Source: Roseospira goensis | Lineage (GTDB): Bacteria > Pseudomonadota > Alphaproteobacteria > Rhodospirillales > Rhodospirillaceae | DNA: 64,000 bases | Reading direction: 5' to 3' | NCBI RefSeq assembly: GCF_014197795.1 | Contig: NZ_JACIGI010000001.1 | Location: 174,213 to 238,212 of the forward strand | Shown here: piece after piece, positions 54,501-63,100 of the stretch | How positions within the stretch are numbered: position 1 is the stretch's first letter | How the letters are laid out: each line of letters starts with the position of its first letter | Position numbers and translations under genes: made by a program | The notes under the pieces: model-generated | Told to the model about the DNA's origin: nothing | Database searches by the model: none | The model's input: only the letters and a program-made list of their open reading frames with translations

Positions 54501-54675
54501 CGGGCGCAACGCCATCGGTTCGGGCGTGCTGGGCGGCACCATCGCCGCCACCGTGCTGGGTGTGCTGCTGGTGCCGCTGTTCTTCGTCGTCATCCGCCGG
54601 CTGACCCGGCGGACCGGCGCCAGCCGAACCGCCACCCCGGCCGAGCCGGTCGCGCCCGATACGCGCGCGACCTGA
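51526..54675 (+). CDS. RND multidrug efflux pump, HAE1 family (AcrB/MexB-like)
   Basis: 1049 residues, twelve membrane segments and two large periplasmic loops. It starts with [20 protein letters not shown], the signature N-terminus. Proton-relay residues are present: the Asp pair in [20 protein letters not shown] and the Lys in [18 protein letters not shown]. The length is normal for AcrB. It exports hydrophobic compounds with the adaptor. No outer-membrane TolC-type gene follows; the next gene is on the opposite strand, so the pump must borrow a channel encoded elsewhere. Confidence 0.94.
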   Translation: MARFFIDRPVFAWVIAIIIMGIGVLSVLALPVSQYPAIAPPTVSVAANYPGASAETVESTVTQVIEQQMTGLDGLRYLSSSSTSAGTATITLTFRTGTDPDIAQVQVQNKLSQAQPLLPEVVQRQGVTVQKTAAGFLMVIGLIAEDGALTQVDLSDYLSSNIVDEISRIDGVGEVEVFGSPYAMRIWLDPEKLAAFELAPSDVVAAVSAQNAQISAGQFGALPAVEGQQLNATITAQSLLQTPFDFEQVVVRAETDGGLVLLKDVARVEIGAETYNTISRYNGQPAAGMALRLASGANALDTAERVKDRLDELAQFFPEGVVYTIPYDTTPFVKISIEEVVKTLFEAILLVFLVMYLFLGNLRATLIPTLAVPVVLLGTFGVLAAAGFTINTLTMLAMVLAIGLLVDDAIVVVENVERIMEEEGLSPREATRKSMGQITGALIGIALVLSAVFVPMAFFGGSTGVIYRQFSIAIVSAMALSVLVALTLSPALCATLLKARDTHPKRGPLAWFNRGFGGLTRGYTKGVGGIVRRPLRIGVIYLALVGGMGWLFSQTPTGFLPDEDQGILFTLVQAPSGATAERTLDVMKRIETHFSEAEPETVESVFTVVGFSFAGVGQNVGIAFVRLKDWDERPSPAQSVQAVAGRAFGALSQVRDALIFPIVPPSVIELGNVSGFDFYLQARGGQTHEELLAARNQLMGMAAESPLIGSIRPNGLQDAAQFSLDLDWRKAGAMGLTAQDVANLLETAWAGRYVNDFLDRGRIKKVYVQGEAEARRTPEDIERWRVRNASGGLVPFSNVAEAGWRFGPQGLYRYNGVPAMQLQGQPVPGVTTGEAMDEIERLAAQLPPGFDVAWTGLSLEERETGGQAPLLYALSLAAVFLSLAALYESWAIPAAVMFAMPIGVLGALVAAAIGGFANDVFFQVGLLTTIGLTGKNAILIVEFARARQDAGEPLLDAVVEAARQRFRPIIMTSMAFGLGVTPLVLSSGAGAAGRNAIGSGVLGGTIAATVLGVLLVPLFFVVIRRLTRRTGASRTATPAEPVAPDTRAT

Positions 54676-54741
54676 TGGCGGGACGGCGGCGCCGGCCCGC
54701 CCGGCCGGGCCGGGGTGGTGCGGACGCGGGGAGGCGCCGCG

Positions 54742-55506
54742 TCACGGCTCGTCGGCGGTGATGTCGGCGGTGATGTCGGCGGTGAAGATGTAGCCGGCCC
54801 GATGGACGGTGACGATCAGGCGCGGCGCGGAGGGGTCATCCTCCAGCTTCTGGCGCAGGCGGCGCACCAGCACGTCGACGGTGCGTTCGGTCGGCTCGAA
54901 CGCGCCCGGCCGATGGCCGGACAGAAGCTGCTGGCGGGTCAGCACCGCGCCCGCGTTGTCGACGAAGGTGGCCAGCAGGTCGAACTCGGCCCCGGTCAGG
55001 CGCAGTTCGTGGCCCTCGGGGGCGGTCTCCCGCACCGTGCGGGCGTGCAGGTCCATTTCCCAGCGGCCGAAGCGGCGGCGGCGGGCGGTCACGGGGCGTG
55101 CTGGCGCGCTGTCCATGCGGCGCAACAGGCCGCGCACCCGCATGACCAGTTCGGCCTCGTCCACCGGCTTGACGATGTAGTCGTCGGCCCCCCGCTCCAG
55201 CCCGGCGAGGCGGTCCTCGCGGCGGTCGCGCGCGGTGACCAGGATGACGCCCACATCCGACTGGCGGCGCAGGTCGCGCGTCAGGGTCAGGCCGTCCTTG
55301 CCCGGCATGGCGATGTCCAGCAGCACGACGCGCACCGGCTCGCGCGCCATCACGGCGGCCATGGCCCGCCCGTCGGCGGCGGTCACGACGCGCAGCCCGG
55401 CCGTCGTCAGGGCGGCGCCGAGGACGTCCCGCGTCAACGGATCATCGTCCACCACCAGGATGGTGGCGCGCTCCGCCGTCCGTCGATCCTCCACAGCCGC
55501 TCCCAT
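54742..55506 (-). CDS. OmpR/PhoB-family response regulator
   Basis: About 254 residues. Receiver with acidic pocket LVVDDDPLTRD, Asp64 (VVLLDIAMPGKDG), switch Thr (LVTARDRRED) and Lys (IVKPVDEAE), then a winged-helix domain (LTGAEFDLLATFV, ERTVDVLVRRLRQKLE). ATG 55506 lacks a ribosome site, whereas a GTG at 55494 has GGGAG five bases upstream and may be the true start. The C-terminus ends in a triple DITA repeat. No kinase is adjacent. It lies tail-to-tail with the RND pump, which it might regulate. Confidence 0.9.
   Translation of the reverse strand: MGAAVEDRRTAERATILVVDDDPLTRDVLGAALTTAGLRVVTAADGRAMAAVMAREPVRVVLLDIAMPGKDGLTLTRDLRRQSDVGVILVTARDRREDRLAGLERGADDYIVKPVDEAELVMRVRGLLRRMDSAPARPVTARRRRFGRWEMDLHARTVRETAPEGHELRLTGAEFDLLATFVDNAGAVLTRQQLLSGHRPGAFEPTERTVDVLVRRLRQKLEDDPSAPRLIVTVHRAGYIFTADITADITADEP
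54751..54786. repeat. Three tandem 12-base repeats at the 3' end of the OmpR-type gene
   Basis: GTCGGCGGTGAT at 54751-54762 and 54763-54774, with GTCGGCGGTGAA at 54775-54786. On the minus strand each adds four residues (DITA), extending the winged-helix domain beyond its usual end. Confidence 0.88.
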
Positions 55507-55802
55507 GTCGTTGCGTGGTGTCGTGTGTGGTGTCTGCGCGCGACCCGCTGGCCCGGGGCTGGGGCGTGGGCCGCGGCCCGAGTCGCGGCGGCGCCCCCCG
55601 CCCGGGGCCCGCGACTCGGCATCGGGCGGGGCGTGAACCAGGCCCGCGCAAACCAAACCGGGCCGCCGAAGCACCACCGATTTTAGGCGCATTGTCGGGA
55701 CAAGGGGAGTCCCAAAGAAGCGCTCGCGTTGTGCATCAACGTGTTGGAGACCTGGACAGGATCAGGCGCTGTGCTGGCGCCTGTCGTGCTCTTGGACTGC
55801 CC

Positions 55803-55831
55803 TTCAAAGGCGCGGTCAACACTGTTACACT
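55803..55831 (+). promoter_or_regulatory. Candidate promoter of the EF-hand gene
   Basis: TTCAAA (55803-55808) and TACACT (55826-55831) with a 17-base spacer, each 4/6, in the AT-richest part of the 433-base gap between the OmpR-type gene and the EF-hand gene. It is 109 bases before ATG 55940. The rest of the gap has a CTCCACCTC direct repeat near 55890-55920 and nothing else recognised. Confidence 0.4.
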
Positions 55832-55939
55832 GTGCTCCGAGATCGGACCAGGACCGGATGGACGTGGCCCTCGTTCGGGGCGCGCTCCCCTCTCCACCTC
55901 CAGACTCTCCACCTCCCACCTCCAGAAAGGAAGGGTGTG

Positions 55940-56809
55940 ATGGCTGAATCCTTTGGAGCCGGTGGTCCCAGCGGGTCGAGCGGCCTGCTGTCGTCCACCA
56001 TGCGGTCGATCGTCCGCCAGTCGGGTGATCCGCACGACCGTGACAGCCGCCGCGTTGAGGACGTGGTGGACCTGTCCCCCCTGGCCGCCCAGCGCCAGGA
56101 GACGCGCGGTCCGGTGGAACCGCCGGAGGCGTCCGACAGTCTGCGCAATCCGTCGTCGCATACGCCGCCGGCGGCGCGCCTGCGCGCCGACGACAAGGCG
56201 GACGAGGCCGACGAGGCCGAGGCGGCCGCCCGCGAGGCCCGCGCCGCCCAGCGCGAGGCCGACGGCGAGAACGTGGACGCGACGGCGGGGCCGGTCAACA
56301 TCGGCATGGCGGCCGCCATCGCAATCGGCGTCCCGGAGATGGTGCGCCGCTTCGACACCAACGGCGACGAGCACCTGGACCAGGTCGAGCGCGAGCGGGC
56401 GCTGGAGACGGTGCAGACCGATACCGGGGTCCAGCGGGCCCGCGGCGGCGGCCCCCTGTTCGACCGCGTGCAGTTGGCGGAGGATGCTCCGCCCCGGGAG
56501 CAGGACGCCGGCGCCCCCGGTCAGGGCGAGACCGCCTACGCCGAGATGCAGGCGCGCCGGGCCGAATCGGCGCAGCGGCTCAGCGAGGCCGAGGCCAAGG
56601 CCGAGCGCGCCCGTGCCGAGCGTCTGGCGGCGCTGGACGAGCAGGCGGCCGATCGCGCCGCGGCGGCGGCGGCGCTGAGCGAGCCGGCTCCGCCTCAGGC
56701 GCCGGCATCCGCCCCGGCGTCCGCACCAGCCCCGGGGGCCGGCTCCGCCTATGCGCGCTCGGAGGACCTGGGTCAGCCCCATCCCACGCCGCGCGCCTTC
56801 AAGGCCTGA
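55940..56809 (+). CDS. Orphan single EF-hand protein, disordered and helix-rich
   Basis: 289 residues, function unknown. One canonical EF-hand loop, DTNGDEHLDQVE (near residue 139), has Asp/Asn/Asp at positions 1, 3, 5, Asp at 9 and Glu at 12, so Ca2+ binding is plausible. It follows a short hydrophobic stretch (IGMAAAIAIGVPEMVRRF). The rest is Ala/Glu/Arg-rich helix that may form coiled coil (about 195-250) and Pro/Ala-rich ends. There is no signal peptide. GGAAGGG precedes the ATG. It converges on the Tat-exported binding protein with 16 bases between stops. Confidence 0.75.
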   Translation: MAESFGAGGPSGSSGLLSSTMRSIVRQSGDPHDRDSRRVEDVVDLSPLAAQRQETRGPVEPPEASDSLRNPSSHTPPAARLRADDKADEADEAEAAAREARAAQREADGENVDATAGPVNIGMAAAIAIGVPEMVRRFDTNGDEHLDQVERERALETVQTDTGVQRARGGGPLFDRVQLAEDAPPREQDAGAPGQGETAYAEMQARRAESAQRLSEAEAKAERARAERLAALDEQAADRAAAAAALSEPAPPQAPASAPASAPAPGAGSAYARSEDLGQPHPTPRAFKA

Positions 56810-56825
56810 GCCTCACACGGCGCGG

Positions 56826-58277
56826 TCACTCCAGCAGGGCGCGCGCTTCGGCCTGGGCGGCGCGGGCCGCGGCCCGCGGGGCGGTCTCGCCGGCCAGCAC
56901 GCGCGCAACCATGCGACCCAGCACCCGCTCGGCGTACAGCAGCCCGGCCCGAGGATCGGCGTAGGGCCGCCCGGCCGCTTCTGCCACCACGGTGGAGGCC
57001 GTCGACGGGACCCGGAGCGCGGCGCCGAACCGGCGCGTGACGTCGCGGCCGAAGGCACGGAACACGCCCAGCCGGTCGCGCATGAAGGCGTCGGTCTCCA
57101 GGATGCCCCGCACCAGCGGGATCATGCCGCCCGGCGCCATGTGCAGCCAGGCGATGTAGGCGTCGCGGCGGAACAGGAACAGCGCCAGCGAGCGCGCCGC
57201 CAGGCGTTCGGCCGGGTCCCCGACGCCGGTCAGCCCGAGTCCGTTGATGGAGGAGAACGCGCCGATGGCCCCCGGCGCGGCGCCGCCCAGCGTGGCGATG
57301 GGGGCCGTCTTCTCCACCAGCAGCGGGTCGAACGGTGCCCCGTCCAGGTCGGGGAAATGCGCCCCGGTCAATGAGTCCTGGGCCACGGCGGGCACCGCCA
57401 GGTCGTCCATCAGGAACGTGGAGTAGACCAGGAACGCCGCTCGCCCCTGAAGGTAGTAGTCGCGCGCCCGCCAGGTCAGGGCGCCGGGACCGGCGGCCCG
57501 GGCCAGATCGGCGTAGGCCTCCAGCGCGGCGACCATGGCCGGGGTGTCGAGCTGCGGCGCTCCGTCCGGTCCCACGGTGCCGGCCCCGTAGGCGCGGGCG
57601 ATCATCATGAAACACTGCTGCGTGTAGAAGTCTCCCGTGGTGCCCAGGATGATGCCGCGCCGCCCGGCCGCCGGGTCGTGGAGCCGGTGGGCGGCGCGGC
57701 GCAGCGCGTCCACCGTCTGCGGCACCGGCTGGCCGAGGCTGTCCGCGAGCCAGTCGCGGCGCGCCCACACGATCTGCGGCCAGCCGTGGAACGGGATCGC
57801 CGCGAGGCGGCCGTCCGGCCGGCGCAGGGCGGCCAGGGCGCCGGTCTCGAACGTGGCGTCGCCCAGGGTCTGCACGACCCGGTGTCCATCGCGACTCAAC
57901 AGGCCCAGCGTGTCCAGCGCCAGCAGCGTGTCGGCGCCGGTGTTGACAAGGTGCGGTATGGGGATCCGGCTGGCGGGATCATGCGCCGCGCGCAACCGCG
58001 CCACCACGTCCTCCTCCGCCACCGTCTCGATCACGACCGGCGGCTGACCGGCGAAGGCGGCCTGCACGTCGAGCAGGTAGCGGATCACCGTGACCCGGTC
58101 GGCGCCGCGTTCGGTGGTCCAGAAGCGGAGCTTGATCCCGGGCTCCGGCGGGTCCGTGCCGAGCGCCGACAGGGGCGCCGTGCCGGAGGGCTGGCCCTGC
58201 GCCCACCGTGGGGCGCCGCCCAGGACGGCGGCGCCGGCGGCGAGGCCGAGCAGGCGGCGGCGGCCGATGACGGTCAT
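56826..58277 (-). CDS. Tat-exported extracellular solute-binding protein (family 1-like)
   Basis: 483 residues. A twin-arginine signal peptide (IGRRRLLGLAAGAAVLGG) leads to a two-lobed binding protein resembling sugar-type (family 1) receptors: strand LRFWTTERGADR, the lobe-crossing AIPFHGWPQIVWARRDWL and the GRAAFLVYSTFL segment. Such proteins normally feed an ABC transporter, but no permease or ATPase gene is present. Instead its ATG overlaps the stop of a membrane adenylate cyclase (ATGA). GGAGGG lies just upstream of the start. Ligand unknown. Confidence 0.85.
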   Translation of the reverse strand: MTVIGRRRLLGLAAGAAVLGGAPRWAQGQPSGTAPLSALGTDPPEPGIKLRFWTTERGADRVTVIRYLLDVQAAFAGQPPVVIETVAEEDVVARLRAAHDPASRIPIPHLVNTGADTLLALDTLGLLSRDGHRVVQTLGDATFETGALAALRRPDGRLAAIPFHGWPQIVWARRDWLADSLGQPVPQTVDALRRAAHRLHDPAAGRRGIILGTTGDFYTQQCFMMIARAYGAGTVGPDGAPQLDTPAMVAALEAYADLARAAGPGALTWRARDYYLQGRAAFLVYSTFLMDDLAVPAVAQDSLTGAHFPDLDGAPFDPLLVEKTAPIATLGGAAPGAIGAFSSINGLGLTGVGDPAERLAARSLALFLFRRDAYIAWLHMAPGGMIPLVRGILETDAFMRDRLGVFRAFGRDVTRRFGAALRVPSTASTVVAEAAGRPYADPRAGLLYAERVLGRMVARVLAGETAPRAAARAAQAEARALLE

Positions 58278-60544
58278 TTGCCCTCCATCCGTCGGACTTC
58301 GCTCCAGTGCACGGCGGCCTCGGGGTCACGGGCCAGTCCGTCGGCCAGGTCGCGGAAGCTGGCGGCCAGCGTGTCGTCCGGACGCGCCGCGGCCATTGCG
58401 GCGAAGGCGTCGCGGGCGCCCGCCCAGTCCCCCGCCCGGCGCAGCCGGTCCTGCGCCTCGGCCCAGCGGCGGGCGTAGTCGACCGTTGCGGCGTCGACCA
58501 CGGCGGCCGGGTCGGCGCGCCCGCTGGCGGCGAGGTCGGCGTCCGGGTGCACGCCCATCAACTCGAACACACGGATTGGCGCGTGCGCGCCCTTGGGCAC
58601 CACGTGGTCGATCTCGCGCAGGACGAAGCGGCCGGCGGCGCGGGTGGCGACGGGCTCGGACACCAGGATCTCGGTCCCGTAGACCTTGTTCAACCCCTCG
58701 ATGCGGGAGGCCGTGTTCACGGCCGCCCCGATGGCCGAGTAGTCCATGCGGTCGGACGAGCCCAGGTTGCCCACCACGGCCTCGCCCACGTGCAGGCCGA
58801 AGCGGGTGCGGAAGACCGGAACGCCGCGCGCGGCCAGGCCGGCGTTGAACGCCGCCACCCGGTCGCGCGCCGCCAGCGCCCCCAGACACCCGAGGGTCAC
58901 GTGGTCGTCGGTCGGGGTTGGCGCGTTCCACAACGCCATGACGGCATCGCCGATGAACTTGTCGATCACGCCGCCGTGGGCGTTGATCGCCGCCGTCATC
59001 TCCTCGAAATACAGCGAGGTGCGCACCATCAGGTCTTCGGGCGGCAGCGTCTCGGCGATGGTGGTGAAGTCGGCGATGTCGGTGAACAGCAGCGTGAGTT
59101 CGCGGCGCTGGCCGCCGGGTTCGGCCGAGCCGCCCGCGGCCAGGATCTGGCGCACCAGGTCCTTGGGCACGTACAGGCCGAAGGTGCGCAGCGACTCCTT
59201 CATCATGGTGTGGGCGCGGGCCAGATCGTGGATCTCGCGCACGATGGTCTGCACCCGCACGCCGTGATCGAGGTCGAGGCGCTGGACCCGCCCGGCATCC
59301 TCCGCCAGCAGCGCCAACGCCCGCGACATGCGCCGCGCCACCAGCCAGGTCAGCGGGATTCCCAGCAGCGCCACGGCGGCCGCGAACAGCAGGCTGTTGG
59401 CGATCAGCGTGTCGACCGGGCCGGTGAAGTCCGACAGCGGGGCCGCCATGGCGACCGCCAGGTCGCGCGTGCCCGGCATGGCGACGTCCATGCGCCGCAC
59501 CAGCATGGGCTCTTGCGTCCCGGCCATTTCAACCACATGCACGTCGGTCGTCGCGGCGTCCGTGACCAGCGCGCGCGCGATCGCGGGATCCCCGAGGTCG
59601 CCGAGGGAGAGCGGCCGGCCGCGCACATACTCGGCGCCGGTGCGCAGGCCGTCGCGGTTCCGGTAGGCGATCACCTGGCCGTCGCTGGTCGCCACCAGCA
59701 GCCGGCCGTTGGGCGACAGGGTCTGCGCCGCCAGGAAGTCGGCGATCGAGGCCAGCGTCAGGTCGATGCCGAGCACCCCGGGCACGTTGCCGTCGAACGG
59801 CCGCGCCAGGGTGAGTCCGGGCAGGCCGAGACTGGCGAAGGTGTAGATGTCGGTCATGACCGTGGCCTTGGTGGCCCGGGCCTCCGCGTACCAGGGCCGC
59901 GCCCGCGGGTCGTAGCGCGGGTGCGCGTCGATGCGCGAGCCCAGCATCACCCGGTCGCGGTCCAGGAAGGTCCAGATCTGAAGCCGGTCGCCGCCCGGGC
60001 GCGGCAGGATGACGCGATGGATGAACCGGGTCTCCGGCGGCGCGCCGTGGGTCAGGCGGACCGTACGCGCCCGCACAAGGTCCTCGCGCGGCGAGGCGGC
60101 CCGCTCGGGGACCGCGATAAGCTGGTAGAAGCGGCCGTCGGCGTAGCCCATGTAGCCCGAGTACAGCGTGGGATAGGACTCCAGCGCCTGCATGATGTAC
60201 CAGCCGGCGGAGTGGATCAGCAGATCGGGCGGGGTGGCGATCTCGGGCAGCGACGAGGACATTTCGGCCAGCACGGCGGCGGGCGAGAACAGGGTCTCGA
60301 TGCGGTGCGCGACCTTGGCCGTCAGTTCGCGCGACAGCGCCCGGCCGGTGGCCTCGGCGACCGAGCGGCCCTGCACATAGGTGAAGCCGGTCAGGGCGAG
60401 CACGACCAACACCGTGATGGCGGCCATGATGGTGAACAGGTTGAGCACCAGCGGCAGATACCGGGGTGCGGTCTTCCCCCTCGGTGCGTCGGGGGGGCGG
60501 CTTTTCTGCGCGGTCGGTCGGGGCTGGGGCGGGCGTGTCGCCAT
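58274..60544 (-). CDS. Membrane adenylate cyclase with periplasmic dCache-type sensor
   Basis: 756 residues. Membrane segment (about 32-56), periplasmic sensor (about 60-375) with Cache features (ARPWYAEARATKATVMTDIY, LGIDLTLASIADFL), second membrane segment (about 383-405), a HAMP-like linker and a class III cyclase domain (about 480-650). Catalytic residues are complete: metal Asp489 (FTDIADF) and Asp533 (FIGDAVMALW), adenine-selecting Lys529 and Asp601, Asn610 and Arg614. It should make cAMP in response to a periplasmic ligand. A helical tail of about 100 residues follows. The 4-base overlap with a binding-protein gene suggests the two act together. Confidence 0.9.
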   Translation of the reverse strand: MATRPPQPRPTAQKSRPPDAPRGKTAPRYLPLVLNLFTIMAAITVLVVLALTGFTYVQGRSVAEATGRALSRELTAKVAHRIETLFSPAAVLAEMSSSLPEIATPPDLLIHSAGWYIMQALESYPTLYSGYMGYADGRFYQLIAVPERAASPREDLVRARTVRLTHGAPPETRFIHRVILPRPGGDRLQIWTFLDRDRVMLGSRIDAHPRYDPRARPWYAEARATKATVMTDIYTFASLGLPGLTLARPFDGNVPGVLGIDLTLASIADFLAAQTLSPNGRLLVATSDGQVIAYRNRDGLRTGAEYVRGRPLSLGDLGDPAIARALVTDAATTDVHVVEMAGTQEPMLVRRMDVAMPGTRDLAVAMAAPLSDFTGPVDTLIANSLLFAAAVALLGIPLTWLVARRMSRALALLAEDAGRVQRLDLDHGVRVQTIVREIHDLARAHTMMKESLRTFGLYVPKDLVRQILAAGGSAEPGGQRRELTLLFTDIADFTTIAETLPPEDLMVRTSLYFEEMTAAINAHGGVIDKFIGDAVMALWNAPTPTDDHVTLGCLGALAARDRVAAFNAGLAARGVPVFRTRFGLHVGEAVVGNLGSSDRMDYSAIGAAVNTASRIEGLNKVYGTEILVSEPVATRAAGRFVLREIDHVVPKGAHAPIRVFELMGVHPDADLAASGRADPAAVVDAATVDYARRWAEAQDRLRRAGDWAGARDAFAAMAAARPDDTLAASFRDLADGLARDPEAAVHWSEVRRMEGK

Positions 60545-60616
60545 GTCGGGTCAGGATCCATCGGGCGAGCGGACCCGGGCGTGCGGGCCCGGTCACGGCA
60601 TCGGGCCGGCCGCGGC

Positions 60617-63100
60617 TCAGGATCGCCGCTGGTGGTGCCCGATGTCCACGGCGTCGAGCTGCTCGGGCAACAGGTAGGTCTCCGCGTAGTCCCTCCAGAC
60701 GCCCGACCGCAGGAACAGGTCGAACAGGTCCGGGTCGATGTGGTCGCCGTCGCGCATCCGGCTCATGATGTGCAGGGCCTCCGACAGTGTCTTCGGCGGT
60801 TTGTACGGCCGGTCGGCCGCCGTCAGGGCTTCGAAGATGTCGGCGATGGCCATGATGCGCGCCGGGATCGACATGGTGCCACCCATGATGCCGCGTGGAT
60901 AGCCGGTGCCGTCCATTTTTTCGTGATGACCGCCGGCGTATTCGGGGACCCGCCGGAGGTGCTTGGGCAACGGCAGGCTTTCCAGCATGACGATGGTCTG
61001 CACGATGTGGTCGTTGATCTTGAAGCGCTCCTCGTCGGTCAGCGTGCCGCGCCGGATGGTCAGGTTGTAAAGCTCGCCAAAGTTGAACTGCCGTTCCGGC
61101 GCGACCATCGTGAAGCCGCGCGGATCGTTCTCGGTGATCGGCCGGACACCGCCCGGCCACTCCACCACGTGTTCGGGCTTGTCGTCGAGCAGGCGTTCCT
61201 CGGCCGGTAGGGGGCGCGGCGGGATGTGGTCCAGCCGCTCCAGCTCGGCGTGGGACAGGCCCAGGCGGTCGTCGAAGTGCCGCGTCCAGGTCTGCGCCGC
61301 GATGGCCTCCAGGCGGGCGACCTGATCGTCGCCCAGGGATTCGCCGCCGACGTTGCAGGTCGCCACGAACGCGAACTCGTCCTGCAACCGGGCCTGGGCG
61401 CGGGCGCGCTCGGCGGCCGCGGCCTCCGGGTCGGCGCCGGCCAGCAGGGCGCGGCATTCCGCGATCTCGGCGTCGCGCCACAGGATTTCGAAGCGGGTCC
61501 GGATCTCATGGATGCGGTTGCAGAGGGTCTCCAGCTTGGTGGCTTTGTCCACGACGTATTCCGGGCTGGTGACCTTGCCGCAGTCGTGCAGCCAACTGGC
61601 GATGTGCAGTTCGTACCACTCCTCCTCGGTCAGGTCGAAGTCGGCGAAGGCGGTGCGGTCGGCGCAGGCCGCCTCGGTCAGCATGCGGGTCAACTCCGGC
61701 ACCCGCGAGCAGTGGCCGCCGGTGTACGGCGACTTGGCGTCGATGGCGCCGGCCATCAGTTCGATGAAGGCATCCAGAAGCTTGCGCTGGCTTTCCAGCA
61801 GGACCTGGTTCTCCAGGGCGACGCCGGCCTGGGCCGCCAGCGACTGCGCCACGCCGGCGTCGGCGGCGTTGAACGGCCGCACGGTGCCCGTGTCCCGGTC
61901 GGTCGCGTTGATGAGTTGCAGCACGCCGGTGACGTCGCCGCGCCGGTTCCTCAGCGGGACCGCGAGGACCGACGTGGTCCGGTAGCCGTGGGCGGCATCG
62001 AAGGCGCGCGGGCCGGTGAAGTCGAACGCCGCGCTGTCGTAGACATCGGGGATGTTGACCGTCTCGCCGGTCAGGGCGGCGTGGGTGGCGAGGTTGGCGT
62101 GGTTCGGCGCGCCGTCCGGATGGTGCAGCGGCAGCGGCGCGAACGGGATCTCCTCGCCCTCCTCGCCGCCAAGGTGGATGGCGAGGCTGGCGTTGAGCAT
62201 GATCGCGAAGTCCAGGCGATCGGCCTCTTCGTTCAGCAGGTAGAGCGTGCCGCCGTCGGTGTGGCACAGGTCCGAGGCGGCGCGCAGCGCGGTCTCGACC
62301 AGCCGGCGCGGACTGCGTTCGGAGCCCATGCGAATGCCCAGGTCCACCAGTCGGCGGCGGGCCTCTTCCAGGGTGGTCCGCCGGCGTTCCATGGCGTTGA
62401 AGGCGTCGATGACCTCCCCCAGTTCGTCGCGGCTCTGGTGCGGTACCCGGCGGCCCGACGGGCGCGTCGGGTCGGCCACCATGGCCGCCCGCAGGCGCTG
62501 CAACGGCCGGAACACCAGGCGACTCGTGGTCACCTCGACAAGGGCGATCAGCACGCCCATGACCACCAGGATGGTCAGCAGATCGGTCAGCAGCGCCCGT
62601 TGCAGCGCCGCCAGGACGCGGGCATCGTCGAAGGCGACCCGCAGCACACCCAACTCGATCCGCTCGCCCGGCGCGGCATGAACCAGCGCCGCGGTCCGGT
62701 GCAGGCGTGCGTCGGGGTCGAACGCCGCCACGTCGCCGGCCTGGGCCACGACGCGGCCGCCCGCCTCGCGTACCTCCAGCGCCCGCAGGTCGGGATGGCT
62801 GGCCATGGCCTGGACCAGTGTCCGGGTCATGGCGTCGTCGAAGGCCCACATCGGCGCCGCCAGGATGGGGGCATTGGTGGTCACGAAGGTGTCGAGGCGC
62901 TGTCGCAGTTGGTCGAGCGCATGGCTGTAGGCGCGCCATTCCAGCACCGCAAACAGCGTCATCAACACCAGCATCAGCACCGGGACGTAGATGCCCAGCA
63001 GCTTCAGGCGCAACGACTGGACCCGCGGCGGTTCGGGCGGCGTTGGCGCCTTGTCCGCTCCGGGCTCGGGAGCCGCGTCCGGCGGCCGGCCGTTTTTCAC
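60617..63100 (-). CDS. Membrane GAF/HD-GYP protein with large insertion (c-di-GMP phosphodiesterase candidate)
   Basis: 827 residues from GTG 63100 (GGAGG 8 bases upstream). Membrane segment (about 32-55), periplasmic region (55-165), second segment (170-190), HAMP (about 190-245), GAF (about 262-430) and an HD-GYP domain. The HD motif HDCGK (505-509) and the GYP motif HHEKMDGTGYP (725-735) are intact, but about 150 residues separate HD from the next conserved His (NDHI, 695-698) where about 25-30 are usual. The insert (about 530-680) is helical and charged. The start overlaps the stop of a family-3 binding protein (GTGA). Confidence 0.9.
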   Translation of the reverse strand: MKNGRPPDAAPEPGADKAPTPPEPPRVQSLRLKLLGIYVPVLMLVLMTLFAVLEWRAYSHALDQLRQRLDTFVTTNAPILAAPMWAFDDAMTRTLVQAMASHPDLRALEVREAGGRVVAQAGDVAAFDPDARLHRTAALVHAAPGERIELGVLRVAFDDARVLAALQRALLTDLLTILVVMGVLIALVEVTTSRLVFRPLQRLRAAMVADPTRPSGRRVPHQSRDELGEVIDAFNAMERRRTTLEEARRRLVDLGIRMGSERSPRRLVETALRAASDLCHTDGGTLYLLNEEADRLDFAIMLNASLAIHLGGEEGEEIPFAPLPLHHPDGAPNHANLATHAALTGETVNIPDVYDSAAFDFTGPRAFDAAHGYRTTSVLAVPLRNRRGDVTGVLQLINATDRDTGTVRPFNAADAGVAQSLAAQAGVALENQVLLESQRKLLDAFIELMAGAIDAKSPYTGGHCSRVPELTRMLTEAACADRTAFADFDLTEEEWYELHIASWLHDCGKVTSPEYVVDKATKLETLCNRIHEIRTRFEILWRDAEIAECRALLAGADPEAAAAERARAQARLQDEFAFVATCNVGGESLGDDQVARLEAIAAQTWTRHFDDRLGLSHAELERLDHIPPRPLPAEERLLDDKPEHVVEWPGGVRPITENDPRGFTMVAPERQFNFGELYNLTIRRGTLTDEERFKINDHIVQTIVMLESLPLPKHLRRVPEYAGGHHEKMDGTGYPRGIMGGTMSIPARIMAIADIFEALTAADRPYKPPKTLSEALHIMSRMRDGDHIDPDLFDLFLRSGVWRDYAETYLLPEQLDAVDIGHHQRRS

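Noticed and set aside
56826-58277. Binding protein as part of an ABC importer
   Set aside because: No permease or ATPase gene lies on either side; its only coupled partner is the adenylate cyclase.
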